Assembly: GCA_031213475.1 (NCBI GenBank) | Contig: JARUPZ010000008.1 | Coordinates: 10,784,708 to 10,848,707 of the forward strand | Length of the DNA stretch: 64,000 nt | Direction: 5' to 3' | Origin: Nereocystis luetkeana | Lineage: Eukaryota; Sar; Phaeophyceae; Laminariales; Laminariaceae | In this document: piece by piece, positions 46,246-57,450 of the stretch | Layout: each line of letters starts with the position of its first letter | Position numbering within the stretch: the stretch's first letter is position 1 | Made by a program: the position numbers and the translations under genes | Notes under the pieces: model-generated | Told to the model about the DNA's origin: nothing | Seen by the model: only the letters and a program-made list of their open reading frames with translations | Database searches by the model: none

Positions 46246-46249
46246 CAAC

Positions 46250-47140
46250 AACAACAACTGATATATCGATAACTCTATCAGTGCTGCATCCATGCATCGT
46301 CTTGTTGTCACCATGTAATACATATATGAGCGAACAGGTGATACACGATGGTTGCCTAGAATTTTGATTACAACACCAGATAACGTCTGTGTTTTTTCTT
46401 CGTACCCCTGCATACCTTGGCCGTGTAGGACGTACGCAGAAGAGATGTGTCACTACATGACTAACATCGCCGAAAACGACAGGAGGACGAGAGGCAGTGC
46501 GAGACACGAGGGCTCTCGTACGTGTTCCACTTGAAGAGCACGGCTTCTACGACGTGGCGTGTGTTCTTCTCGCCCTATCGCGAAAACAGCCTCGCCGGCA
46601 CGTCACTGCACCCCGAAACCTACTCGCCTACGCCACGTATAGAGCCACACACGTGAAAACCGGTGGGTTGCTTTGCACAAGCCAAAGCGGCTGCCAGTCA
46701 ACGGAGCGGGGATACAAGGGGTCCGCCTGTGGTATCTTACAGACCGATGATGGTTCGGCCAGGAGGTCTTAGAGATCGATGTTCAACAGCCGGCCAGTTC
46801 ACCAAGGGGATTCTCTTTATCTTCTGCGTTCTGCCGCGGTCTTGTTGTCACGCGGTAAGTGGCCGCGTTTCTACCCACCAGCCTCTCGTGTTGACTCTGC
46901 GAGAGCATGGCCGATACTCAACGAAACCATTTTTTCACTTGATTTTTTGTTTTTTTCTCGCTGTACCCTGCCCTACGTTGTTTCCAATATATATAATTTC
47001 TTAGCTTCTCTTCCTCCTCCTCGCTCGCTCCTTTCTCCTACAGCCTACGAATGACACAACATCATTACTAAGAGTCGTCGAACTCCGATCCCAGATCGGG
47101 GTCCTTCAACTGCTGCACTGCTGCTGTGTACGTATGGCGA
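46250..47140. other. Unassigned
   Basis: No recognised gene or repeat. A frame at 46497-46772 (+) has no known domain. Confidence 0.35.
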
Positions 47141-47149
47141 AGAGCGGGA

Positions 47150-47280
47150 TCTGGGGGGCAGAACGTATGACACCTGTGACCACGGCTTTGTACAGACGGT
47201 CGCTATTAAATTAGGCATAGATAGGTAAAGCCTTCTGGAATGGAGAAGTGTGATGATAAAATAACAAAGAAACAAAAAGG
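47150..47280 (+). mobile_element. SINE type B tail fragment
   Basis: ggggggcagaacgtatgaca-cctgtgaccacggctt-gtacag and ggtaaagccttctgga parallel 18183-18270 of the type B SINE. The tail ends in an A-rich stretch. Confidence 0.5.
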
Positions 47281-47751
47281 ACGCTATTAATAGTAATATT
47301 AATAGGTCCTTTCCCGACTTCTCGCTGCTGCTGCTGCTGCTGCTGCTCGTGTTCGTACCTATTATTGTCATTATGATTATTTCACTTCCCATCCTACAAT
47401 GTGCAGCAAGATCTTCAACATTGATCACTCATCATTTTCCTGAAACCAAAAGGAAACCCATGCACCAAGCACCCAGTCTACCTCCCTCCTGTCAGCCTGT
47501 GCCAACTTCTGGCTTGTCTGCTCCATGCTCTGTCTTTGCTCCTTCCTTCTCTTTACGTTCTGTTCTTAAATTCTAAGCTGCACCTATTAATAGTGTACCT
47601 ATTCTATTAATCGCGACAGGATTAGGAACCATCTTCCCTCGCCCACTCTTGTCGGATTGTATGCCCATCATAGCCACTGCACACTGCACGCTATCATATT
47701 TTTTTACGTAGAATAAGCTAGTTGGTGTCAATATATAAAAAAGGAACTCGA

Positions 47752-47838
47752 CACGCGCGCAGAATCGAACTCTCGACCTCAACGTTATGACCGGGTGGTA
47801 TCCGAGGCTAACCGCTACACCGGGGTGACCCGGTGCAT
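47752..47838 (-). mobile_element. tRNA-like sequence, possibly a SINE head
   Basis: The - strand reads caccccggtgtagcggttag (A box TAGCGGTTAG) and, 45 nt on, gagagttcgattctgcgcgc (B box GTTCGATTC). The acceptor stem does not pair (cacccc... against ...cgtgtcgag), so a working tRNA is unlikely. The sequence reads into the A/T-rich stretch at 47730 on its 3' side. Confidence 0.5.
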
Positions 47839-48094
47839 TGCAGATGGTCAAAATCTCCCCGTTCAGGCGAAAAGGGTGTGCCCGAACAGAAGATAATTCT
47901 TCTAACTTTTTTTTTTACTACACTGCTGCTGTAGTATTTGTTTTTCCTAATACGAGCTGGGTTTCAGAGACACACATCGAATTCCCCCTTCGGGCCATGA
48001 GAACCGGAATACGTCATTTTTTCAACACGAAAGATAGCCACATGCCCGCATGAACAGGGGGGACGCATCTCTGAATGGATTTTTTTGAAGGCTT

Positions 48095-48390
48095 ATGACG
48101 GTATTTCGGCGGGACGGTAACGGCGGCAACGGCGGGACGGGACTGTAAAACCGCCGTCAAAATGGTCCCGCCGTCCCGTCCCGTCCCGCCTACATATTCC
48201 CCGACCGTCGTTACATACTGCCCCGCCCGTCCCGCCGGTAAAATCTCTCCCGTTCAAAGTTGCCGTCCCGTCCCGCCATGACATCGAACAATTACCGTCC
48301 CGTCCCACCGTGACACCCCACAATTACCGTCTCGTCCGGCCGTGACAGCGAAAAATTACAGTCCCGTCCGGCCGATAATATAAATCCCTC
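48095..48390 (+). repeat. GTCCCGTCCCGCC minisatellite
   Basis: Degenerate units of gtcccgtcccgccgttacc-type sequence, with a short inverted stretch (cggcgggacggtaacggcgg) at the left. An inverted fragment of its left end occurs at 57237-57312. Confidence 0.8.
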
Positions 48391-48489
48391 CCGCGAAATT
48401 ATCGAATCCGGCGGACATAACTTGCCTCTTCCCCTGCGAGATACATTGATTCCTGGTCTATGTTCCCATCCATTCCCACCAAGGCACAA

Positions 48490-48924
48490 GGCCGACTAGG
48501 AGATAGAACCTTATCATACTACTAGTGCCACCAACTGGTGCAGGTGGTTCGAACTTTGTCTTCCACTGTCTTATCTTTTTGTTTTATTTTTCTGTCTTGC
48601 GCTTATTCTCCGTGATTTTCTTTTTATTTATTTATCTTCCTTTTTTTACTGATAAGCCGTATTGAAGGAGGCGTGTGGTGCGTGGTTGGATGACGAACCG
48701 GCTTTGCTCGTTTCTTATTGTCTGGCGCCAAGGGACTGGGCATAGTTGACGAACGCAGGGCGGAGTCGGCAGTCTGGGTAGCAAGGGACCAGGCGGGTTA
48801 GCAGGGAGAACCTCTGGCTATACTACTTGTACCACAAACAGCTGCCACCACCTGGAGGGTTCTTTGGGCTTTGGTCTACCTGCTATTTTCCGTTTGTTCC
48901 TTTTCCTTGGTTCTTTGTCTTATA
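48490..48924. other. Unassigned
   Basis: No recognised gene or repeat. Partly T-rich. Confidence 0.35.
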
Positions 48925-49165
48925 GGGTCATTATTATCGGAGAGCTTTTTTCACAAGTTTTCGACATTTTTTCACGCAATTTTTTAATCTTCCATATTTT
49001 CCTGTTTTTTTCGAAATATAAGAATGTGAAAAACGAACTCAATATTTTTGCTTCTGGAGAATTTCACGAATAGTGACAGAACGTCTCCGTATATCGATAT
49101 ATATCTCCAATTATTTTCAAACTTTGAAAATTTTGGAAAAAACGCTCTCCGATAAGAATGAGCTT
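48925..49165. mobile_element. TCATTCTTATCGGAGAGC MITE, copy 1
   Basis: The left end tcattattatcggagagctt and the right end (reverse complement tcattcttatcggagagcgt) are inverted termini of about 25 bp. It is about 240 bp and AT-rich. The second copy at 61679-61925 is in the opposite orientation. Confidence 0.8.
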
Positions 49166-49271
49166 ACTTTACTCTGCTTACAAGCAGTGGTGTTTTTTGT
49201 TTGTTTTTCCGTTTTTTCCAGCTTGTTTTTTTTCAAGTGTTAGTGGCCCCGTCCCCTGCGGGGGGGGTGGG

Positions 49272-49412
49272 CACGACAGATTGTTTCTTCTAGTTTTCCT
49301 TCATTTTTTCTTTTTCTCTTATGATTTGTCTTCTTTGTTTTTGTTTTCTCTTTGATTGTTTCATTTCGTTTTTCTATTTCATTCAATGTGCAAGTCGTGC
49401 CTGTCGTAACGG

Positions 49413-49445
<33 letters not shown>

Positions 49446-49470
49446 AAATAACAGGTACCTGGCATACCAC
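49272..49470 (+). repeat. Dispersed repeat C, 5' part
   Basis: gcacgacagattgtttct, ttgttttctctttgattgttt and aagtcgtgcctgtcgtaacg match the first 150 bp of the copy at 43522. It then runs into an AAC microsatellite (49422-49445). Confidence 0.65.
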
Positions 49471-49574
49471 TTACTTTTTTTTCGTGCTTTTCGTGCTTTT
49501 CGTGATGTTTGTACTCGTTATTAAAATATCTTATTAATAGTACAACATTTATTTAATGAAAACGCAGATCAACT

Positions 49575-49735
49575 AGATTAAATCTTTCTTTCTACCCGTC
49601 GACATCCAGCACAATCAGTGTCCGTGACAATTCTTCAATTCTAGAAGAGATGCAAGTTACCAGGTATGTGATCAAAAAGCTACGCCACAGAGATACTACG
49701 TTGCCATGTACCTGGTATGCAGTAAGATGCTGATC
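49575..49735 (-). repeat. Dispersed repeat C, 3' part (inverted)
   Basis: On the + strand it reads ctacccgtcgacatccagca, caatcagtgtccgtgacaat, aaagctacgccacagagata and ctacgttgcca, the reverse complement of the 3' half of the family. Confidence 0.7.
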
Positions 49736-49819
49736 GTCAACACGGCCAAATTTTGCAGGGGTCTTTACGGTTATCTGTCCGTGCACGGTGCGTTTTTTTC
49801 AAATCGAAAATCCTACGAT

Positions 49820-50185
49820 CCGGTTCAGGGCGAGTTTATATAATCGGCAATCTTACGGTGCGGTTCGGTGCGGTTTTCAGGTTTTGTAAATCCTGCGGTG
49901 CGGTGCGGTTCGGTTTTGAGATATATCCTATGGTGCGGTTCGGTGCGGTTTTCAAAAACCGGAAATCCTACGGTGCGGCTCGGTGAAGGTTTTAGATATT
50001 GTGAATCCTACGGTGCGGTTCGGTTTTGTGCTAAATCCTACGGTGCGGTTCAGTGCGGTTTTCAAAAATCGGAAATCCTACGGTGCAGTTCGGTGCGGTT
50101 TTAGAGAATCGGAAATCTTACGGCGCGGCTCGTTTCAGTGATATATCATACGGTCCGGTTCGGTTCGGTTCCCCGTTGAAACGGT
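49820..50185 (+). repeat. about 40-bp CTACGGTGCGGTTCGGTGCGG minisatellite, block 1
   Basis: About nine units of (a)atcctacggtgcggttcgg, then tgcggtttt and a variable 10-15 bp. Frames run open through it. Followed at 50200-50400 by two copies of a longer unit in the opposite sense (ctgtgcaccgtat ... accgcg-tttcgtacggtt). Confidence 0.85.
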
Positions 50186-50539
50186 TTTTCTACGGTGCGG
50201 TTCTAATCCCCGTAGGGAAAACCGTACAGCACACGCTTTTCTCTACTGTGCACCGTATTTATACAACGTACTAAACCGCGGTTTCGTACGGTTCTCAGGC
50301 TTTTATCGGGGCACTATAACGAAACCGCTGTTTCTCTACGGTGCACCGTATGAATGAACCGTACAAAACCGCGATTTCGTACGGTTTCTGACGCTTTTTC
50401 TCGGGGATCTACGTCACGCAAGCGAGCGCTGCTGCACAAGCAAGCGCTTCCGCAAGCAAACGCTGCTTCAAGCAAGTGCTTCTGCAAGCAAGAGAGCCAC
50501 CTCAAGTAAGCGCTGCTGCAAGCGCTGTCGCAGGCGCTG

Positions 50540-50830
50540 CTACTGCTTGCGGCTGCTGCTGCTGCTGCTGCAAGCGCGCGCACCCTTGCCGCCTCGCTCC
50601 TGTGATCTTCGCCGCTCCGATTCCTTCTCGGGTGGCGAGGACAGCCAAGAAGAAGGGCCGATATTCTCGTTGTGGCGGCGTGTTGCTTGCACAGCGAGTA
50701 TCGAGGAGCGTATGTTAGATCGCACGTCTGCCTGTTGGTGCTGGCTGCTGCTTACTGCTTCTGCAGCTTGCTGCTGCTGCTGCTGCCCCGTGCTGCACAG
50801 GTAGGTACTCCTGCTTGCACGCCTTCTTTT
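50540..50830 (+). repeat. CTG-rich stretch
   Basis: Scattered ctgctgctgctg and gcaagcgct-type runs over 50420-50830. They give Cys/Leu/Ala-rich frames. No gene is recognised. Confidence 0.6.
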
Positions 50831-51439
50831 CTGCTCGTTGGATGCTGCAAAAGTGATGCCGCTGCTGCAAGTGTGTATTTTTCAAACATCAGAATCCAGT
50901 AGTAAGCAATTTTTCGTCTCCGATGACCGAAAAGGCTTTCAATTTTAACTTTCTCTCCGACGGATTTCCTTAATACACAAAAATATTACCTGGTACCGGT
51001 ATATTATTATTTTGTGCGCAGGCATTCTAAATTTTCTGATAATTAAAACAAACATTTTCTTCAGTTTTTACAGATACCCATTTGTTTCCGTTATTTGAAT
51101 ATATGGCCCATTTCCTATTTTCCGGCAGGTGTACTTTCGGAGACTCGGAGTATACCAGGTAATATATCAGAAATATATAAATATTTACAATTTTTTTCAA
51201 CAGTAAACTTTTTTTGGTGTTTCAACCACAAAAATATTCAACATATGAAATACCATAAGATCAACCAAGCCAGCGGGGTCCTTTTTGACACGAAACCGTG
51301 CCGAAATAACCGTCATAAGCCGTCCGAAACGGTGACCCTGTTGCACCGTTCCGCGACCGATGGAACGGCTATTTTTCAAGGGTTTCAAGTTAGCCGCACC
51401 GTTAAAAAAGCGATCTAACGGTTGTAGGCACCGTCTCTT

Positions 51440-51725
51440 GACGCACACGGTGCGGTTCGGTTTTGTGATATTTCGTACGGTGCGGTTCGGTGCGTTTTTC
51501 AAAAATCAGAAATCCTGTGCGGTTCGGTGCGGTTTTCAGATATTGTGAATCCTACGGTGCGGTGAGGTTTTGTGATAAATACTACGGTGCGGTTGGGTGC
51601 GGTTTTCAAAAATCGGAAATGCTCCGGCGCGGTTCGGTGCGGTTTCAGAAACTCGAAAATCTAACGGTGCGGTTCGGTTATTTTTGATATCCTACAGTGC
51701 GGTTCGATGCGGTTTTCCTATCTCG
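51440..51725 (+). repeat. CTACGGTGCGGTTCGG minisatellite, block 2
   Basis: About seven units of the same sequence as 49820-50185, again preceded by a related stretch in the opposite sense (51270-51430). Confidence 0.85.
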
Positions 51726-51879
51726 TTTCATATCTTGTGTCTTTTCGCGTTTATTCATCTCCATTTTTGGTTTCGTATCCATGTTTGCGGATCTTTTTTT
51801 TTGCTCTTTCCTCTCAAGTGTTGCCACATCGCCTACGTGGGGGGCGGCTCGCGGCAGTTTCTTTGGTCTACGTATATAT

Positions 51880-52215
51880 TTCCATTTTTCCTTTTCTTTT
51901 TTTTGCTAGTCAATTCGTCTTTGTTTTTGTTTTTCACTTTGAATCCTTTCGTTTCTTCACTTCATAGAATGTGTATGTCGTGCCTGTCGTATCCAGTATG
52001 ACGACATGGCATTGCCAGTATGATTGCATTGCCCACTGCTACTATTAATACTGTGCTTACTGCATACTGGCACATACATAGCAACGTAGTATCTCTGCTG
52101 TGGCGCAGCTTTGTAACCACATAACTTGTGTCTATTCTAAGATTGAAGACTCGACACGGACACTGGTTGTGCTGGATGTCGACGGGTAGAAAGACCGGTT
52201 AATGTGAAGAAGACA
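51880..52215 (+). repeat. Dispersed repeat C, copy 5
   Basis: T-rich start, tgtcgtgcctgtcgtatcca, agcaacgtagtatctctgct, then ggacactggttgtgctggat and gtcgacgggtagaaag. It is closest to copy 2, with a 40-bp internal difference (second gcattgcc). Confidence 0.75.
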
Positions 52216-52219
52216 CACG

Positions 52220-52768
52220 CGAACGTACTGCTGTTAAAATCACTTCAGAAACCAGCTCTTTTCTCCATCATGCCTTGGGTGGGTACTTGATTGACCTCAT
52301 TTGCTTCGACTTGATGTGTGAGCGTCTACATTCGTCCCTTCCACCCGTCGACATGTTTTAGGTTTCATTCAATCTTACTTGGTTTCGTTGGCACGTTTCG
52401 TCTTGTTTTCGTAAGCAGCCACATCATCAGATTCCGTTCGTACGTAGCAACTAAAAGAATTGCCCATGTTGTTTCTTTTTTTTTGCCGATTTGAGATGCG
52501 CACTGCCTTGCTGCTGTGAACCATTTCTTTCAACTACCTGGCACGTTTTTTTTTCCCATTCTTACTTGCTGAGGTATTCCCCGTCGCCTTTTTGGAGGCG
52601 GGCCTCCTGTGACCACGTCACGGACTCGATACTCTGACGACGACGCGAAAACGACAAAGCAGCAGTACGTGGGCGCACGCACGTCTTTTAGAAACGTCCA
52701 GTGGGTGTTTTGTTTCGATGTCTGTTTTCTTTTCCGACCTTGATGTACAACAGTAGTGTTATGTAGCT
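52220..52768. other. Unassigned
   Basis: No recognised gene or repeat. Confidence 0.35.
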
Positions 52769-52769
52769 C

Positions 52770-53105
52770 TCTCGCCCCGGTGGTTCAAGTGGTTAACCTC
52801 GAATTCTACTTGTTTGAGTCCTGGGTTCGAGCCTCAGGTGGGTCGGACTTTATTTGCAAATATAAAAAAAAAGGATTCAATTGTTGAGAGCGCCTTGCAG
52901 CGTGGGTAGGCACAATTCGATGCGAGTCGACGAGGGAAGAAAATGCTGAAATATTCTCGCGATAAAAACGAAGGCACGTATACCGTAGCGGGAAGGGGGG
53001 AGAAGAGCCTCCTATGTGACCCCGGATCTGAGTTACGAGTTGGAAGGAGAGAGAAGAAGAAGATGTGCGAAGAAATTGAACGGGATGAGAAAAAAAAAAA
53101 AAAAA
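52770..53105 (+). mobile_element. SINE type A with tRNA-like head
   Basis: The head is at 52772-52845 (tcgccccggtggttcaagtg; B box in cctgggttcgagcc). The body matches the other type A copies, and poly-A ends at 53105. Confidence 0.9.
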
Positions 53106-53753
53106 TGCTCTCTTTCCATATCTATATAATGTAGAGTACATACCAGTACCATTCAGAGCCGGCCCCACTGTTGTTGGGCTGTGTTTCTCGACCGAATTTT
53201 CTTATCGTTCCTGCCAATGTTGGTCTATTTTTCTTGACGCAGTGCAGGCGCTCACTGCTGTGTACGTGCTTGACCACGTATTTGTTGTTGGTGTGGTGGA
53301 CAAGTACCCGTGGGCCGGCCTCTCGTGTCGCCTGTCCCCTCTGTGAGAGCATTTTACGGCTGGCTGTAGTTGATACACCCTGAGCAATAGACACTTGATG
53401 CAATGGTTTTTCGTCAGCGCGACAAATAGGCGAGGGAACGATAATGAATCATAGATATTGCCGAGGACATTAGACACGAGAAAAATCTACCGATGTAGTT
53501 GCCAGCGGCAATAGTCGAGGGGATAGTGTGTCGATAGACATAACCAACGACAACAATACTTCAGTACTATTATTATTATTTCTCTTGCCATCCGACGACA
53601 ATGTGCAGCATGATCTTCAACATGGATCACTCATAACTTTCCCGAAAGAAGAAAACCTTCAATACTATTGTAGTTTGTTCAGCGTGTCCGTCGCTGACTA
53701 TAATATATTGCCATCCGCAATGGATTGAGAATTCTGTTCACCATTGGCCAAAG
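53106..53753. other. Unassigned spacer between two SINEs
   Basis: No recognised gene. The frames at 53122-53403 (-) and 53528-53728 (+) have no known domain. Confidence 0.35.
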
Positions 53754-54094
53754 CCGGTCGCCCCGGTGGTTCAAGTGGTTAACCTCGAATTCTACTTGTT
53801 TGAGTCCTGGGTTCGAGCCCTAGGAGGGTCGGACTTTGACTTTATTTGCAAAAATAAAAAAAGGGATTCAATTGTTGAGAGCGCCTTGCAGCGTGGGTAG
53901 GCACAATTCGATGCGAGTCGACGAGGGAAGAAAAGGCTGAAATATTCTCGCGATAAAAATGAAGGCACGTACCGTAGCGGGAAGGGGGGAGAAGAGCCTG
54001 CTATGTGACCCCGGATCTGAGTTACGAGTTGGAAGGAGAGAGAGAAGAAGATGTGCGAAGATAATGAATGGGATGGAAAAAAAAAAAAAAAAAA
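53754..54094 (+). mobile_element. SINE type A with tRNA-like head
   Basis: Nearly identical to 52770-53105, including ggttcaagtggttaacctcg and gaattctacttgtttgagtc. Poly-A ends at 54094. Confidence 0.9.
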
Positions 54095-54119
54095 TGTCAG
54101 TCACAACAGATTGGGTACT

Positions 54120-54560
54120 GCTGTAACAATAGTTTTTTGTTTTTTTTTTCGATTTGTTTCCTTCGTCTTCGTTTCTCTTTCCTTTTTTTTTTCGTTTTCT
54201 CTCTTCGATAGAATGCGGCTGTTTGTGGTGCCTGTCATACCCAGCATGACGACACGACATTGCGCTGTCTACTACTACGGGGGACCATAGCTAATAGGAC
54301 CTATGGTATACACCAAAACCTATATATTTAACAATTTTTACCAACCATATTTGGTCCTATTAACTATGCCTCCCCGTAGTATTGATTTTTATATTGTTCT
54401 GACTGCATACGTAACAAGGTAGAATCCCTTGGCGTACGGGTCGTTGTTTGGTCACCACCGAACTTTTATACCTGGTATATCTCTAGCGTTGGACAATCGC
54501 CACGGACACTGGTTGTGCTGGATGTCGCCGAGTAGAAAGAACGGTTATTTTAATTTCAAG
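54120..54560 (+). repeat. Dispersed repeat C, copy 6, split by a MITE
   Basis: The left part (to 54270) has gtgcctgtcatacccagcat; the right part (from 54382) has ctgactgcatacgtaacaag, then ggacactggttgtgctggat and gtagaaagaacgg. The TACGGGGG MITE sits between. Confidence 0.7.
54271..54381. mobile_element. TACGGGGG palindromic MITE, copy 7
   Basis: actacgggggaccatagcta at the left, actatgcctccccgtagta at the right, with an aataggacc/ggtcctatt inner arm and ccaaccatatttggtcc block. Confidence 0.85.
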
Positions 54561-54861
54561 AGCACACGTTGCCCCACATGATATGCCTGCTGTTGCTGCA
54601 GCGGCCGTTGCCTTTTGTCCAGGAACGAAAACCACGCATTTATATACCTGGTATATATTATACCAGGTACGAGCTGGGCCGGAGAAGACGCAGACATATT
54701 GGCTGAACCGGATTTCCGAGACGGTTTTTGCGCGATCAAAACCTGAAATTTTAAAAGTATTTGCGATTATTAATAGTATATCAATTTTTTTTTCCGGAGC
54801 AGTAGATTGTGGAAGACCCAGTCAATAGCCACTGTACAGGTGCACCCCGGCCTAAAAAAAA

Positions 54862-55060
54862 TGGAACCGGGTACCCGATCGGGTGGGGCGCGCTTAAGGT
54901 GGAACCGGAACCGGGTACCCAGGTCCCGGCAGACACGTGTACCCTGGTACCCGGGTACCCAAGTACCCGGGTTACCATGCAGTATTTACTGCTTTTTTGC
55001 GTGTGGGCGGCGGCGGGTAAGGTGGACACGGGTCCCCGGTTACCCAGGTTACCATAGCAT
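54862..55060 (+). repeat. GGGTACCCGGGTACC-rich stretch
   Basis: Repeated gggtacccgg/ggtaccc motifs, similar in core to the intron 11 minisatellite but without its 27-bp rhythm. A smaller patch lies at 55588-55690. Confidence 0.6.
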
Positions 55061-55764
55061 ATTTGCTCCAATTTTTGGTTTTGAGCGGCGGCGTGGTAAG
55101 ACGAGATGTTAGAAAGCATAACTTTATTTCGCCGCTCTCGATTAATCATAAAAGAGAGCAAGCAGGAAGAGGGGTGTTCTCCGTGGGGTCGGGTGAGGTG
55201 GGGAGCGGGGACTTGGATTATAATCACCGAACGTGGAACATCAGAACCCAGACCGTTATCCGTCAAATCATCCCAAAGGGCATTCAATATATCAACCCAG
55301 TGCGGAAAACGTGGTGAACAGCAACAAACATGAAAATGATTGAACTTCTCGTGATTGGTCTTTCTCCTGGCTCGTGGTAAGGTAGGGCCGCTTTTTTAGG
55401 CTGTGGAATATAGAGGTATCGTGTGTGCGCAGCTTGTTGTGCGAAGGCAGGTACTCATAGGTGTATTCTTTAGTCTCGGTCTGTAGGCTGTAGGGTCGAG
55501 AGGCAAAAATCTAGGGGCACAGCCGCTGCATTGTATGCTTATATCAACGTATACCACAGCCTTGGAAGCTCCGTTTACGACAATCGACGGGTACCCGGGT
55601 ACCTGGAGTAAACTCCCCTCGCTTCCTTGAGTTGGACCGGGTCGATTGCGATTCCGACGGTTCCGGGTACCCGCCATCGAATACCCAGTTATCAGTCGGG
55701 TTGGGTACAACTCTAATCTACGACCGGTAACAGTAAACGATTTACTCATCTACAATTCATCATT

Positions 55765-56740
55765 CAAACCGACATCGGCAGAGAGGCGTTGGGAAGTGGC
55801 ATGACAGCCTTCTCGCGGAAAATCGACGACGACCCGGACGTGTTACCGCCAGAGTTCAGGCAGCTCTTCTTGCAGTCGAGCCTCGCTGCGCTGGGGGGGG
55901 AATGCCGGCCGGTTTGCGTGGGTATGGCATGGACGAGGCTCATAACCGCCGGGTCTATGCGACAGTGGCGACCATGGTTGAGGGAGGTAGAGCGGGAGGT
56001 AGGACTCTTCGAGGGGGGCGTACCCGGAGGAGTGGAGAATGTGGGATGGAGAGCTAGGATGATACACTACACGGGCAACTGGCTCGTTCTCAAGGAATAC
56101 TTGAACGCCAAAGAACAACGGTCCTACTAGAGGTGGCAAGCATGCGTGCCAGCCCTCACGCCTTTAGTTTTGGTCAAGTGCTGCGGCACAAGACCAGCCG
56201 GCGTGTTTTCCGAATGTAAGCTAGGGAAGACCAGGACGATCGCTTGCTCCGGCGGTGTCCAGAAAGGGGACCGCACGGGACCAGCAATGTTATCCCTGGC
56301 GTTACGACTGGAGCTTGAAGCGATTAATTCCGGCACGAGTTTGAAAGAGAAGCTGTGGAAGCCTTCGCGTAGATGGACGATGTCTCCCTCGGCCGAACAG
56401 GGATCCCGGCCAACACGATCAGAGCGCTCGCCTTCTTCCGGCGAGAACTAGAAGACATCGGTATTGTGGCCCATGCCGCCAAACCAGTGGCACTAACTAC
56501 CACTCAAAGGGCGGACCCGGACAGTGGAGGAGATTTCGCCCCTTGAACGCTTTGAGGTCCGCATCGCAAACGAAGGAGAGATAACCATGGTAGGTGTCCC
56601 GACCGGCCCGAAAGAATTCGCGCGGGGGCGGGCAATGGAGGTGATGAGGGAAGGGGGCGCGATGTCGAGGGAAATACAAGCTGCTGTGACGAACCTCCAA
56701 CTAGTCACCGTCGCTCTCCGGTGTGCACGAACCTGACGAA
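55765..56740 (+). pseudogene. Decayed non-LTR-type reverse transcriptase
   Basis: 55789-56130 reads LAALGGECRPVCVGMAW and an RT finger-like segment to a stop. Its expected motif A has EYLNAKEQ, so the catalytic Asp seems lost. Another frame (56146-56451) has CSGGVQKGDRTGPAMLSLAL, the G-(V)-Q-x-G-D-x-x-GP-x-x-x-x-L-A-L box. The catalytic FAYMDD-type motif is at about 56358-56375 with TAG in place of the Tyr codon (FA-stop-MDD), followed by a thumb-like region in a third frame (56524-56736). Three frames plus stops show a pseudogene. The element class (LINE/RTE-like) is inferred from motif style. Confidence 0.75.
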
Positions 56741-57236
56741 ATTTTAAACGCAGCTTGTTAAGATAGCGATGTTTTTTCTTTTCCGATAAAGTAGCTGGAG
56801 GTCAGAGTTACCGGAGACCCGGGAACCAGGGGACGCTTGGGTGCCAACGCGTCTCTTTGGGCGAAGAACCTCAGAACATTTAGGGCGAACCTCTGGGGTA
56901 GATTGCCTGAGATATTTCGTTGCCACTCGAGCCCGACTCCAGACTCCATGAAATATCGAATACCAGTTCGCTCTGCTGTACCTATAGCATGCTGCAAAAA
57001 TACTGCACTACTCAAAGACGACTCTGCATCATAACGTTTTTGAGCCCAATGTCTCTGATCCGGATGTCGCCTGTCTTGTGTGTGGTATCACACTACGTGG
57101 GCACCAATAAATCCACTCCGTGGCAGTATAATAGTAGCGTATCGGAGACAGATCCGATGTTTTCGGTCTTGGGACCGAGTAACAACAGCAAACCGACGTA
57201 CTCTCTACTGCTGTAGATTGCATTGACGTCGGCATA

Positions 57237-57312
57237 ACGACGAAGGACCATTTTGACGGCGGTTTTACCGTCCCGTCCCGCCGTTACCGTCCCGTCGAAA
57301 TATCGTGATAAG
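57237..57312 (-). repeat. Inverted fragment of the GTCCCGTCCCGCC minisatellite
   Basis: ccattttgacggcggtttta, ccgtcccgtcccgccgttac and cgaaatatcgtgataagcc reverse-match 48088-48165, including flanking non-repeat sequence (aaggcttatgacggtatttc). The repeat has therefore moved as part of a larger unit. Confidence 0.75.
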
Positions 57313-57450
57313 CCTTGATAATGACGACCGCAACAGCACAGGCCACCCTAACGAAGAACAGAAAAGCTAGTCCGTGGTTTATTTCTCATTCAAGAAAAGG
57401 TGTGTTCTTCGTTGACCCCAGCAACGACTCTCATTACACGTTTTATCTAA

